DNA from: Jimgerdemannia flammicorona
Lineage: Eukaryota; Mucoromycota; Endogonomycetes; Endogonales; Endogonaceae
Length of the DNA stretch: 15,845 bases
Direction: 5' to 3'
Assembly: GCA_003990745.1 (NCBI GenBank)
Contig: RBNI01003444.1
Location: forward strand, 1 to 15,845
The position numbers and the translations under genes were made by a program. The notes under the pieces were generated by a model. That model made no database searches. It was given only the letters and a program-made list of their open reading frames with translations, and was not told the origin of the DNA. Shown here piece by piece: positions 1 through 10,189 of this stretch (position 1 is the first letter of the stretch; every line of letters begins with the position of its first letter).

Positions 1-452
1 TTTTTGGTTCCCTGGCGTGACTAAATTTACAGCAATTTCCATATTGCTCTCGTCAGTGTTTATAACTAAACCCCAGATCTTGTGTCAAGCACCCCTTGAA
101 TTTGTTGGCTCAGCCAAAAGTCCTCATGACCACTCTGAAATGTGGAAATGGAGAAGAATTCCATGTATGGCACATTATATAGGGGTGCAATGTGACGCAC
201 CTAATCCTCAGTTCGGTTAGTGATGGTTTTTGGATATTTCGATTTTTGTAGATGCCTGTCTACAAATAACAATGGAGAAACCCATTCATGCCACAGAACC
301 AAAAAAATCGAAGGTTAATAATACTGATGTGCCTGAAATCTCTGTCTTCCGCATCGGTTCCTTCCTTGCAGCAGGCGGAATGTGACCCAACGTCACCAGG
401 AATTAATGATTGAGGACTATGAGTGCAACCACATCCATATCCATCTGACCCG

Positions 453-464
453 AAAAAAAAAAAG

Positions 465-492
<28 letters not shown>
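453..492 (+). repeat. A11-G-A28 tract flanked by 7-bp direct repeats
   Basis: Adenine tract with one G at 464. ATCTGAC occurs at 443-449 and again at 492-498, leaving only CCG between the left copy and the tract. This looks like a target-site duplication around a nearly pure poly(A) insertion, as left by severely 5'-truncated target-primed retrotransposition. Chance is possible for a repeat this short. Confidence 0.7.
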
Positions 493-496
<4 letters not shown>

Positions 497-1362
497 ACAT
501 CATGATGAGCACAGCCTTTAAAAAGTTGTCAAACAATTTAAGGTCGATTATCGGCGATAACTGAGTACCCTGCAGGCATCAGAAAAACATAGCTGTGCGC
601 TCAAAGCCAAAAGCAATTCGATGAATGGGGTTAGATGTAATTTCTAAACTGTCCTGTCAAATGCAGGCCGTTTCACAGAGTAATTAGCAGGCTATGTAAC
701 ACCATTACTGCCAGTGCTGCATACCTCAATCAACAAGGCCTAATATCGTTCCTTCATGCATCAATCAATCGGGCCGAACAAATAACCAAAAATGCCAGCA
801 GTTTCTTGGCTGGTGAATAATTCAATCGCCGCTTTTTCATCAAATTATGTATCGCGGCATCCGGTTAGTGGAGATATGCGGATCCTTCCATGAAAAGTCG
901 TCTAAATGACGAAGGTGATTCGGCTAAAATGACTCCCTACATAACTCCCCATGTGATCTGCACGGAATTCCATATTAACTGTTCGATAGCTAAAGTCAAC
1001 TCAGTGTTGACAGGTGAGCCTTGTGCGCCGAAAATAAATAATTGACGCACGGAAAAAAGGCGAGCATGCATCATGGTAGGATTCGCCCCCTTTGTCACAC
1101 TACGGAGCTAAAGGGTCCCCGCAGGTCTGGCCCCATGTTACACAAATGGGAACGCCAACAATATAAAATATCCAACATCGTCTAATGTTTTGTTTTAAGG
1201 TTGCATTACTCGGGGCAACCTAAGACCAGTGAATGTTCTGAGTTTTGCGGTGCTCGGGTGGCGAATCACGGGTCGCTCTTTGATATCGCAAAGTAAAGCC
1301 GCCAATGCGTTAATAAAATTAGTCGAATTAAACTTTGATGCTCTTGTGGCCCAGCTTTGAAG

Positions 1363-1386
1363 ATTATTATTATTATTATTATTATT
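1363..1386 (+). repeat. (ATT)8 microsatellite
   Basis: Eight perfect ATT units. The same trinucleotide class occurs again at 9664-9693. Confidence 0.95.
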
Positions 1387-2268
1387 GTCGTTATATGCGA
1401 TTTTATTTGGCAACCTGCGCACCGACCAACAATTTTCACCTTAGTGGGACGCATGAATGAGGCGCAGGGATATTGTCGATCTGGACCGAGAAACACACAG
1501 TGGGATTCGCCACTTTGTTTGGCAAGCATTTGTGGGCTCGCGCTCCGCGAAGGTTTATGTCAACCTGCTCGTCGACTTTCCGGCCCTTTATCAATGCGCC
1601 ATATACGCATGACGACGTAATATCCATCGCCGCATGTACTACCTTCTCATCCCAAACGCATCTTTACGATGAAAAAAGATGTCTGAGGTTCAATTGGCCA
1701 ACACCTGCTATGTACATCATTTGCAACGACAAATAAAAGCAAACGTTGCAGGCGTGGTCGAGTTTTCAGTGGGAGGAGAAGCCCTTTTTCAAGTCAGCGT
1801 ATTTTTCGGAATCAGCGCAGCCATCCATGCAATTGAAGCGTAATAGGGGAAAAGAGACCTTGATCTTATGTGTCAAATCGTGTGTAGAAGATAAAGAGTG
1901 ATTGCCACAGTTGCATTATAGGCGAATTTGGTCATTCAGATTAGAACCAATAGTTCATTGGCATTCGCAAACTAGTCGCCCGACTGCCCTTTATAACGCA
2001 GGTGCTGGTGCCCGGTTCAGTTTTGCTTTCCAGCGGTATTCGACCAAACCACGAAATGCAGGGCGGGATCACCAATCAACCGTGCACAAAGATCTTCCAC
2101 TTATGTCTGTAATGATGTAATGAATGCTAAGACTAGCAGGAACTATTTCACTCCGAAGAACCATCCGCTGGCTTTGAAAATTCTCACGATATAAATTTGA
2201 AAAGAGTTTACGTAAAGGTTTCGATCCTTTCACTTCATCTACAACCCTGCTATCAGAAGATTACAATC

Positions 2269-2442
2269 ATGACCGTTAAGCGAATCGCCTCTCTTGAGAG
2301 TCATTCCCATCATGGGCGTTGCAACGATCCCGCTGTGAACGTGGAGCCCTTGAGAAACGAAGTTACTCCGCCGATCTCGAGGAAGGAATACTGCCTCAGG
2401 CATGGAGAGTTTGTTGGTTCTTGGTGCGGTAAATGCAAATAA
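2269..2442 (+). CDS. Possible micro-ORF with a Cys/His ending (57 codons)
   Basis: ATG at 2269 with A at -3, ending in TAA at 2440-2442. The C-terminal CLRHGEFVGSWCGKCK has a C-x2-H ... C-x2-C spacing resembling a small zinc-binding knuckle. Composition looks slightly more coding-like than the flanks. The length is well within chance, no homologue was recognised, and nothing nearby supports expression, so treat it as a candidate only. Confidence 0.15.
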   Translation: MTVKRIASLESHSHHGRCNDPAVNVEPLRNEVTPPISRKEYCLRHGEFVGSWCGKCK

Positions 2443-2551
2443 ACTCATCAAATTTCTGGTAGGTGGGTATTGCAGTTTTGAAACATACCCCCCTGTAAAT
2501 GTCAATTTCCTTCGAATCAAAAAAAACTCACAAATATGCTGTCCATATCCC

Positions 2552-2572
2552 TTTTTTTTTTTTTTTTTTTTT
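2552..2572 (+). repeat. T21 homopolymer
   Basis: Uninterrupted run of 21 T in a gene-poor stretch. No convincing flanking direct repeat seen. Confidence 0.95.
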
Positions 2573-2825
2573 AATGATGGAAGATCTAGCACGGATTCGG
2601 CTCTTAGCGTATTAACTATAAGCTTACTAACGTCCCTTTGTAGACCTCAGTCCAAAATAACACATCCATATATGTTGTAACTTCTTTTAAAAATATGTAT
2701 AAAGTTAGCTTTAACTACGAGCACTATGTAAAGTCACATGTACTATCCTCCACCCCTCTCTTTTAGAGACCCCGTCAATTCTATGAGTGATTATGTAACA
2801 GTCTAACTTGAAACCTATGCAAAAA

Positions 2826-2855
2826 TACAATACAATACAATACAATACAATACAA
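2826..2855 (+). repeat. (TACAA)6 pentanucleotide microsatellite
   Basis: Six perfect tandem copies, preceded by five A. Just downstream lies the A-tract cluster at 2874-2958. Confidence 0.95.
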
Positions 2856-2873
2856 TGACTTGTATTTAATGTC

Positions 2874-2925
2874 AAAAAAAAAAAAAAAAAAAAAACAAAA
2901 AAAAAAAAAAAAATAATTTTTATTA

Positions 2926-2958
<33 letters not shown>
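2874..2958 (+). repeat. Cluster of three A tracts (A22, A17, A28)
   Basis: A22 (2874-2895), a single C, A17 (2897-2913), an AT-rich spacer, then A28 (2931-2958). It is almost free of G and C. Together with the pentanucleotide repeat it forms about 130 bp of low complexity and is a likely assembly weak point. Confidence 0.95.
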
Positions 2959-2961
<3 letters not shown>

Positions 2962-4816
2962 CTATTCACTCCGACTTCGGGCACTCTGTACGTGTTCCAT
3001 TTTGGGGGGCCTTTGCATTAATCTTTTCGATTGATGACGTAACATTTTACCAATAATACATGAGACATCCCAACCCATGTGCCGATGACATATCAGGATA
3101 TGTAACTTGTAAGGCGAATAAGATGTCTCAGGTAGTGTTTGACAAGAGAAATCTTGAGCCAGTATATGAGCTTCAACTTTAACTTTGATGATTTGATCTC
3201 CCCCCAGTCGAATCATCCAATTCATGTGAGCAGGAGGCCCTGCTTACTATCATCTCGCCTGCTGCTTCTCCGTGTTTCTTACTCCTTACGATCGTTCGAT
3301 CAATATCCGCGATCATTCGCAGACTGTTTTTGGGTGTATGAGTGTTATTATGCAAGTCGTATTTAGAACTCCTTGGACATGAAAACAACTTAACTAATCT
3401 AATTAATCATTCATGCAGCCACAATCCACGGTATGCAAACAAACGGACTTAAAAGAAGCTTTCATCTTCCGCCAATAGACCGTCAGCGCCGTGTGTCCAC
3501 AATCCAAAGTGATGTAGCCAAACTTACCATTCTTCAAGAAAACGATTTTGTGAAACTTTCCGAATAACGACTGCAGGTCATTCCGCATTGTTCGAAAAGG
3601 AGAGGTTTGCCGTTGTGTGCGACATCGTCATTGTGATCGCTGAGCTTCTGTACGATCACGCGTTTGCCAGATCATCTAGAGAACATGCTACATGAACTCG
3701 TGCTTCAACTGCAGATTCGGATCTGCAGGAGCGAGACTAATGAAACTCGAAAAGGTCAGTGCAATCGGTTAAAGTTGAAGAATGCCTGCCTATGTACCCA
3801 GAATAATTTCGGAGATATCGGAACGAAAATCAGTGTCCCCATGTGCAGGTTTTCAGACGTTGTCCCACGACTTAAGATGAATTATTTAGAAAAAGGGTCA
3901 CGAACGCTTTATTATTGTCCCATGGCTCAACCACAATGCGCATAATCTTTTAGCATCTCGACGACGAAAAGCCACGTATTCATCTCGTGATGTCAACATG
4001 CATCACGGCCACGTATGATGCTGTCTGCTGTCGTGAACACAAACCTAACACGAGGGGCCATCAAAATGGAGAATCTACTTAACCGCTGAAAAGAAATTTC
4101 CGAGCTCACCGCCTTGTGACAAAAACAATTCCGCATCCATTTTGACAGGCCAACTTGACCAGTAACCCAGCCTCCGGCGCTGTGATCGCCCATTCTGTAC
4201 CCATACATTAATTGAGCAATGGAACCTACTGCCCGTTTCGAGTTTGATTATGTAAGTCAGCCTAAGATTAGGTAAACAGCCATCGATCGCCCTGTCCCTT
4301 TTCTTGCTTCACGCAAATAAATGCTGCTGACACGACCATATGCCATGCAATAATCACAGACCAAATCAGGAAAACCCCTCCGTCGGAGGCGTCATTCCGG
4401 CAATGTGGCGCAGTTTCCAATTATGCTATTCCGGTTCTGGGCCAATGTGGAAAAACGCCTCGCGCGGGCGCAGGCTTGTCGCGACATCCAAACCGCATCC
4501 TCCCGACCGGAACTAAACGCAATGGATCAAGGCATGACGCAAGCTGACTCTTCCGCTTACGAATGCGCCGACCAAATGCTTCTTGAACATGCTTTGCTAA
4601 TTGTGACGTTGTGACGTATGACAAAATGCTTCATATTACGTAGGATTATCTGTCTTTTCGAGACAGACCCTTGCGCAAATAAATTGAAACATTGTTTGGA
4701 GATTATATTGACGGAAATGAGCGGAGGAGGACGTTCCATTCCCGTATAAGAATGGGTCACTCACGTGCTTGTTCTGCCCCACTCGCCTACTTATGGATAT
4801 TTGTGCTAATCGCGAC

Positions 4817-4843
4817 TTTTTTTTTTTTTTTTTTTTTTTTTTT
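4817..4843 (+). repeat. T27 homopolymer followed by AT-rich sequence
   Basis: 27 T, followed by T-rich sequence to about 4888. It lies about 430 bp beyond the stop of the minus-strand gene at 5273, and on that strand the region is A-rich with AATAAA-like words. It could include a polyadenylation region for that gene, but it is too distant to assert. Confidence 0.9.
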
Positions 4844-5272
4844 CACACCGAATATTTTTTATTTTTTTTATTTTTCTTAAAAATTTTTGAACAAACAAAA
4901 AAAACAAACAAAATGTACACATCGCTTCCTCATAACGGTTTACAGCAAGCAAAGAAGTGCATAAAATAGAAGAGGAAAGTGGTACTTTTTCTGGGTTATA
5001 TATGAGTAGTTTTTACAAGTATGTACAGCATGTCATGGTAGAAGGTATTAATAAAATCCAATGACGGAAGGTAAATGGTGCAAAGCCCGCTTAACCGTTT
5101 GCATGTGCAAAAAAACTAAACAAAAAGGAATCAAACCGGGCCCATATTTAGAGGGAAAACGGTGGAGACGAAAAATAAAAATAAAAATAAAAAAAAACCC
5201 TTACAAGGTGGAAAGCAATGTTATGCGGTACCCGTCCGCTAAGTCTAATGTATCACATCAACGCTACATTAA

Positions 5273-6433
5273 TTACTCTCGCCAATTTGCCATCCGAATC
5301 CCGCGCAACGTTTCTTCGTCATCGTAGTCACGATGCTTTTCGCGCTCTCGTCCATTCACCAGTCTGCGGTACTTGGGCTTATGCTCGCCCCCAATATGAT
5401 GCACATCATCTTCGAAATCTAATCTAGAGCGCTTCTCCTGTTTGACAATGTTTGCGATCATTCGTTGATCTTCGAGATGGTTCTTTTCTTTCGGATCCTC
5501 CTCGGCGCCGGACCACACGGTGTGCATGTGTAAACCGAGTATGCTTCCGTCTTCGGCGTCCACAAAGCGCACGTATCCGCCTCCCTGGTACCGAGAGCGC
5601 GGTATTCTAACCGTGTACACCGTCTCTTCCGGGATGGATAAATACCCCTCTCGGTCGTCCGCGCTGTGGTTTCGGTTTCGGTTGAGATGATGCAGGGTTG
5701 ATGGTTCCAGAACTTGTTTTTTGTCTTCTTGCTCCTCCTTTCGTTCTTCCCTAAAAGTATTTCTATTGTCCGTTAAGGGTTTGCTAGTTTTGCTGCTTGC
5801 ACTTGTACTGGAGTCCGATCCGCTCCAGCCGTCCCCATCGGTTTCATTTTCGTCGGCGACCGCTGAGGAACCGGTCACGGCCTGCTTGGCCCAGTTCTTG
5901 GCGCGCAGTTTGGGGGGCAAAGTCTGGATAGGGATATCACCGGGTGGGCTTGGCGCAGTTGTGGGCGCAGTCGACCGCATGACAAGCGGAGGCGAAGTGG
6001 AAGGCGTATGTCTTGCGGCGGACTCGGAGTTTCTCGCTTCCCGCTCTGCGCTCTCCAGGTCCCGTAAACGTTTTGCGACGTGCTGGCGTTTTCCTGGCTT
6101 TCGAATACGGCTTTCATATTTGCGAGTCTTTTGGTAGGGACCTTGTGCTGGAAACACCTTTTGGCACCATTCCCAGGGAGTCTTCCCCTTGGCAGGGCAG
6201 GCGCGGTGGGTTAGACGACAATTGTCGCAGGTGTCGTCGGCGCTTGTTTTGCGGGGTGGGTGTTTGGGCCGCATAGGCTTTGACATTGTCAGATTTTTTG
6301 ACATTGTCTGAAGTGGGATGGTTGTATGTGTTGGTGGGTCGAAGCGGAAGAGAAGATCGTGTTTGTGCGAAACGATGGCCATCTGCATTATATTCTGTGG
6401 GCTGCGGAGACTGAGGCTTAACTTTATAGCCAT
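5273..6433 (-). CDS. Unrecognised charged protein with truncated Zn-cluster-like cysteine motif (up to 386 aa)
   Basis: Longest uninterrupted ORF here and far beyond chance length. I do not recognise a full-length family. A cysteine set C69, C72, C79, C90 fits C-x2-C-x6-C-x10-C, the first four cysteines of a fungal Zn2Cys6 DNA-binding domain, but the expected fifth and sixth are absent. A strongly basic stretch follows (about 101-127, KTRKYESRIRKPGKR) and resembles a nuclear localisation signal. Residues 135-245 are low-complexity, rich in Ser, Pro, Glu and Lys, with several S/T-P sites. A more ordered block lies at about 262-310 (GYLSIPEETVYTVRIPRSRY), and the last 70 residues are a charged tail. 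The true start may be Met44, Met50 or Met54 (ATGs at 6304, 6286, 6274), because residues 1-43 look like leader and a CTTCAG acceptor-like site lies just before Met44. A nuclear, possibly DNA-binding role is inference. Confidence 0.8.
   Translation of the reverse strand: MAIKLSLSLRSPQNIMQMAIVSHKHDLLFRFDPPTHTTIPLQTMSKNLTMSKPMRPKHPPRKTSADDTCDNCRLTHRACPAKGKTPWEWCQKVFPAQGPYQKTRKYESRIRKPGKRQHVAKRLRDLESAEREARNSESAARHTPSTSPPLVMRSTAPTTAPSPPGDIPIQTLPPKLRAKNWAKQAVTGSSAVADENETDGDGWSGSDSSTSASSKTSKPLTDNRNTFREERKEEQEDKKQVLEPSTLHHLNRNRNHSADDREGYLSIPEETVYTVRIPRSRYQGGGYVRFVDAEDGSILGLHMHTVWSGAEEDPKEKNHLEDQRMIANIVKQEKRSRLDFEDDVHHIGGEHKPKYRRLVNGREREKHRDYDDEETLRGIRMANWRE
6272..6304 (-). promoter_or_regulatory. Start-codon region with three in-frame ATGs in a short duplication
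   Basis: ATGs at 6304, 6286 and 6274 are in frame. The first two lie in two copies of GACAATGTCAAA-like sequence 18 nt apart (ACAATGTCAAA, exact 11-nt match). An acceptor-like CCCACTTCAG ends just upstream. This makes Met44 or Met50 of the long ORF as likely as the first Met; the sequence alone does not decide it. Confidence 0.4.
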
Positions 6434-6936
6434 GGAGCATCTTCGATTGCATCATCAGTTTCGGGCTCACGGTAGCATCTCCTAATTCGGGCGAATATTT
6501 TCGGACCGAGGCATCTGCCGATCAGCGGCACCTGTGTGTCACCGGCCCGTCAATTATCGCATAGTGGCTTCCGTAAACCCGCTGCCGACTTATGCCAAGC
6601 ACCTAGTCCTCTTGGATGGAAATTCATCCATGCCCATTTTTTTTTTTTTCGTAGCGGAGAAATTTTCCGCTCAAATCATAGGATTTCGGTCGTCTTCCGA
6701 TCTTGAGCGCAGCATATAATTCAAGTGCCGTAGATGTGTATGTCCGGATTGAACTTGTGCAACCTCTCGCAATTGCAGAACCGGACACATGGACATGATC
6801 ATGTGCAAAGAGCACGGTGTCATGTTGTATGTGTTGTATTAATGAAACAAAACAAACAATTATATTTTCTCCCGCGTGGTGGTGTATCCATTCATCCCTA
6901 ATATTTTATATATATTTATTCTTTCCTTTTTCCGCA

Positions 6937-7020
6937 AGCCCCTTTGGGGAAAGGGGCTGTGTCACGAATGGAATTGATGTCTAAAGTTATATGCCCGGAA
7001 AGTGGGTTCAGGGGGAACCC
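6937..7020 (+). repeat. Two neighbouring perfect hairpins
   Basis: AGCCCCTTT/AAAGGGGCT (6937-6945, 6950-6958; loop GGGG), then GGGTTC/GAACCC (7004-7009, 7015-7020; loop AGGGG). Both are perfect inverted repeats about 45 bp apart in otherwise featureless sequence. A structured RNA or a remnant of a mobile element is possible; no known RNA family is recognised. Confidence 0.45.
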
Positions 7021-7654
7021 TGTGTGCAACGATCGCACTTATCGGAATACAATTCTGGAGAGGCACACTCACTATGGATACAGGAGTTGGCAGAAAACAT
7101 ATCTTTATCGTCTTTCTAGTACACTGGAACCACTCGAACCGTAAATGACTCTTCCTTCTAGAGCACATCATCACGCTTTAGGCCTACCAACGATCCAAGA
7201 TGAGCCAAGGCCGCAGGGAGGAAACGAGGAAAGCGGGGAAACGGGAAAGAAAAAAAAGGAAAATCAAAGCACGCATTACCCGATATAATGGGATTAGAGT
7301 AAAGACGGAGGAGACAAAAAAAAACCCCCAGCGACACATCGCTCGGATCTGCGGTTTCCTTTCCCGTTTTCGCATGAAGGACTCCAAATGAAGTAACTCG
7401 TTTCGTCACCGAGGTTCATTAACACCTTCTTGTTCCAGACCGTAATAACTTGGGGCGAACGCATTATGGACATTGTTTCCATTTATTTGTTGTACACCCG
7501 CATTTCACCGATCGCCGCGCCTAATATAATCTGTCACGCCTTTGGACGCCCTTTGGATCGAAACCTGTCAGTGCTGCATTACCTGACGCATTCGCTCATT
7601 ATGATTTGCTCTAAACCACGCATCTCGTCATATGAGAGCGTACAGCCCCTTAAC

Positions 7655-7681
7655 AAAAAAAAAAAAAAAAAAAAAAAAAAA
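7655..7681 (+). repeat. A27 homopolymer
   Basis: Uninterrupted run of 27 A. No flanking duplication recognised nearby. Confidence 0.95.
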
Positions 7682-8020
7682 CTATCAGGCCTGGTTTGGT
7701 GCCTTTTCGGATTTGCAAGCTGTCATACACGAAATTCATTTCCTTAATGTTATGCGTAGCCCAAATCGTCAGTTTTCTACCATGCATATAAATTTTACTT
7801 TAGCTCGTGATGATCAATAGTGTATCGCGTGATCGTATCGGGGTAAAAATAATCAAGGGGTTCGTAGAAAAGTTAACCTTAATCGTCTCTCTATCTTCCT
7901 TTGTTTCGGTAGAAAACAAGATGTATGATATAATTACTGTCCGAAATGGGATCTGCGTAATTGGCCACGACGCTAATTTGCTTTTTCATTTCAAGGTTGA
8001 TCGCCGCATCCTCGCCGTAG

Positions 8021-8047
8021 ATTTTCCAATTCTCCACATTGGAAAAT
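8021..8047 (+). repeat. Perfect 10-bp inverted repeat, 7-nt loop
   Basis: ATTTTCCAAT at 8021-8030 and ATTGGAAAAT at 8038-8047 are exact reverse complements around TCTCCAC. It could form a hairpin or bind a dimeric protein. No adjacent gene gives it a role. Confidence 0.75.
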
Positions 8048-9662
8048 TGGTTACATAGATAGCACTATGGATTCCCTTTTATGAACTAAACCATTTTGCT
8101 AACGGTGATAAAAGATGGGGTTGATATGCAGTAAGCAAGCAGGTGGGCGGGCCCTTTCCATGAATCATTTCGTCCGAAGGGCTTTCGGGACGGCACGTGC
8201 ACATGTAAGCTCACGCGGGTTTCTCTTGAATAAAAGGACCGAAGGTGCAGATATTCTGCCCGAGCGGAAAAATGATCGGAGTAGTTGTTCAATTGGCAAG
8301 AGATCCACGCGGCAAAGCATTTCAACTTCAAGAATCTCCCAGTATGGAAGAAACCGACAAAATCAGTTTATTGGACTGCGCTTGCGAATGCCTTCAATGG
8401 ATCCGACAATGGAAAACGCATGGCCTCTTTTCCCAAATGATGGTGCTGCGTCGTGCTTGGACACGATTCGGGGGAACCAGGGTAGCAGATCTCCTGCTTT
8501 TCAACACCTGTCAAAGTTTGTGCCTAGAACGATCTGGAGGTTGTGATTGTCACACATTGATATTACATAATTTTGTGGCATGTGATTCTTGCCACAACCT
8601 CATATGACAAACTCTACATAATTGAAAGCCAAAATACTGGGTACAATAACGGTCCGGCTATCCTTAGAAGAAGAAAAAAAAAAAAAATCAATTACCCTAT
8701 CATTGCCCAACAGTAGGACTTAAACGCATGCTTTGGGAGCAGATTCTTAGAGAAGCAGTGATGAGATTGCGAACACGATTGCGGATGCTGGATTAAGTAA
8801 ACAATATTGATGTTCTGTCAATTCGAAGCACAGTGCTACTCCTGAAAAGAAAGGCGCAGACCCGCGGGTAGCAGATGTATGCACTGCGCGTTGTGACGCG
8901 CCATGCATTAGTTCCATAGAGCACAGGACACGTGTGCTACCACGCCACCAGTTGAAGAATCGATTTCTACAAGTAACGATGACATGATTGATAGGGGTTC
9001 TCAATAACCCCGTTGGTGTTCTTGGAAATTTTGGCGCAGTTAAGTGCTCCTCCGCCGGAGACGACCGATGTTTATCATATTATACATGTCAATAAAGCTG
9101 CGGCGAGATTTACACCTGTTTTTTCCAACGTCCTGTTGGCAACCCCCCTAAAAATAACGGCTGGGGTTGGCGCGAACACCGTACGCTCGGTCCCGTGCAC
9201 AATTTGAGCCGATTACATCATGAGGACTTGTAAACTCGATTAATAAGAAGCCTATCGGCACCCTGCCGAGATCGAATCGAACAGATCCTCCCAAGGTATG
9301 TTAGATCTCCGTGACCTGCCCGTGAATTAAATACAACCTTAAGTTCAGTTTTGGTTGCCCCCCGCCGGTTTTTCTCCGTCGCACCCTGGCGCCCCAGCGA
9401 ATCCCCGACGGTTTCCCATGTCCGTGGCCAAGCACAGCGAGCTAACCGGCAAGTCAGTACTCGCGAAAACGTTGACTGGGCTGTGGCTAAGCCGAGTTTT
9501 AATTTCAGCAAGTACGGGCTGAGCTGGCTAAGCATCTGTGGAAATGGCACGTCAGATTCGCCGAACATATTCTAGACAAAAAAGTTAGAAACGAAATTGT
9601 GAAGTGTAACGCTCGCTGCATTCGAAGTAGATTTACAAACAAGTCGATAATTGGATCTTGGC

Positions 9663-9663
<1 letters not shown>

Positions 9664-9693
<30 letters not shown>
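9664..9693 (+). repeat. (TTA)10 microsatellite
   Basis: Ten perfect TTA units followed by extra T. Same class as the tract at 1363-1386. Confidence 0.95.
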
Positions 9694-9695
<2 letters not shown>

Positions 9696-10189
9696 TTGCA
9701 AACCACTCATTTGGCGCCCTCCCGTTAAAAATAAAATAAAATACGAAAACGGCGTATGCCAGATATGATTTCTATACTCATCAACACAAACGCTTGAAAG
9801 GGCATGAGATATGAGCCTGACCAAATCGAAAATGTTCCATTTCCCGTATCATAAAGTTTAAGTCATGCGTAGTGTGACTTTACCTCAATCCGGTGGGAGG
9901 GGATCATGGGTTTCGGGCTCTGATGAAGACATGTCTTGACATCTGCCAAGTTATCCTGTTGCGGAAATTGAGACGCCATTTCCCATTTTGGGTATATATA
10001 ATTATATCGCAGGACAAAATTCTGTCAGCAGACTCACACTCCGACGCCGGTGAATATCCACCATCAATAATACACGTCGTGTATCAAGTATATGTGAGTG
10101 AGAAGTGCGCCTTTTACATGTTCAGGATACATTTCACTAAAAGCACGGTGTGTATGACATTTATATAGTGTTCCTACGGCCCATAATCA

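Larger units (their letters stand above)
1..2268. other. Gene-poor stretch
   Basis: No ORF above chance length and no recognisable exon series, RNA gene or transposon. It contains an 8-bp hairpin (245-252/259-266), the flanked A tract at 453-492 and (ATT)8. Confidence 0.6.
2443..5272. other. Gene-poor, low-complexity-rich stretch
   Basis: Holds the T21, (TACAA)6, A-cluster and T27 tracts, a perfect 8-bp hairpin with a TCGG loop (3709-3716/3721-3728) and an (AAAAAT)n-like patch near 5170-5197. Short ORFs at 3685-3945 and 4423-4614 have protein-like composition but chance length. No gene is called. Confidence 0.55.
6434..10189. other. Gene-poor stretch
   Basis: Holds T13 (6637-6649), the hairpins near 6937-7020 and 8021-8047, A27, A14 (8674-8687) and (TTA)10. 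ORFs up to about 145 codons (for example 8115-8607) overlap in different frames and match nothing I know. Decayed transposon sequence cannot be excluded by eye. Confidence 0.55.

Noticed and set aside
2781..2984. Poly-Phe/poly-Lys ORFs across A/T tracts
   Set aside because: Pure translation of homopolymers; no coding signal.
3589..3945. Protein-like plus-strand stretches (FEKERFAVVCDIVIVIAELL and a following Cys-containing ORF)
   Set aside because: They are in different frames, separated by a stop, and the opposite strand is equally open; no splice model or homology supports them.
4405..4614. Ala-rich 63- to 69-codon ORF
   Set aside because: Composition is plausible but length is chance-level and an antisense ORF covers the same bases; no motif.
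5721..6137. 138-codon plus-strand ORF
   Set aside because: Antisense shadow of the 386-codon minus-strand ORF, whose codon content makes the opposite strand stop-poor.
8115..8607. Two overlapping plus-strand ORFs of 143 and 120 codons, one Cys-rich
   Set aside because: Lengths are expected by chance in 16 kb of this composition, the two frames compete, and no family or motif is convincing.
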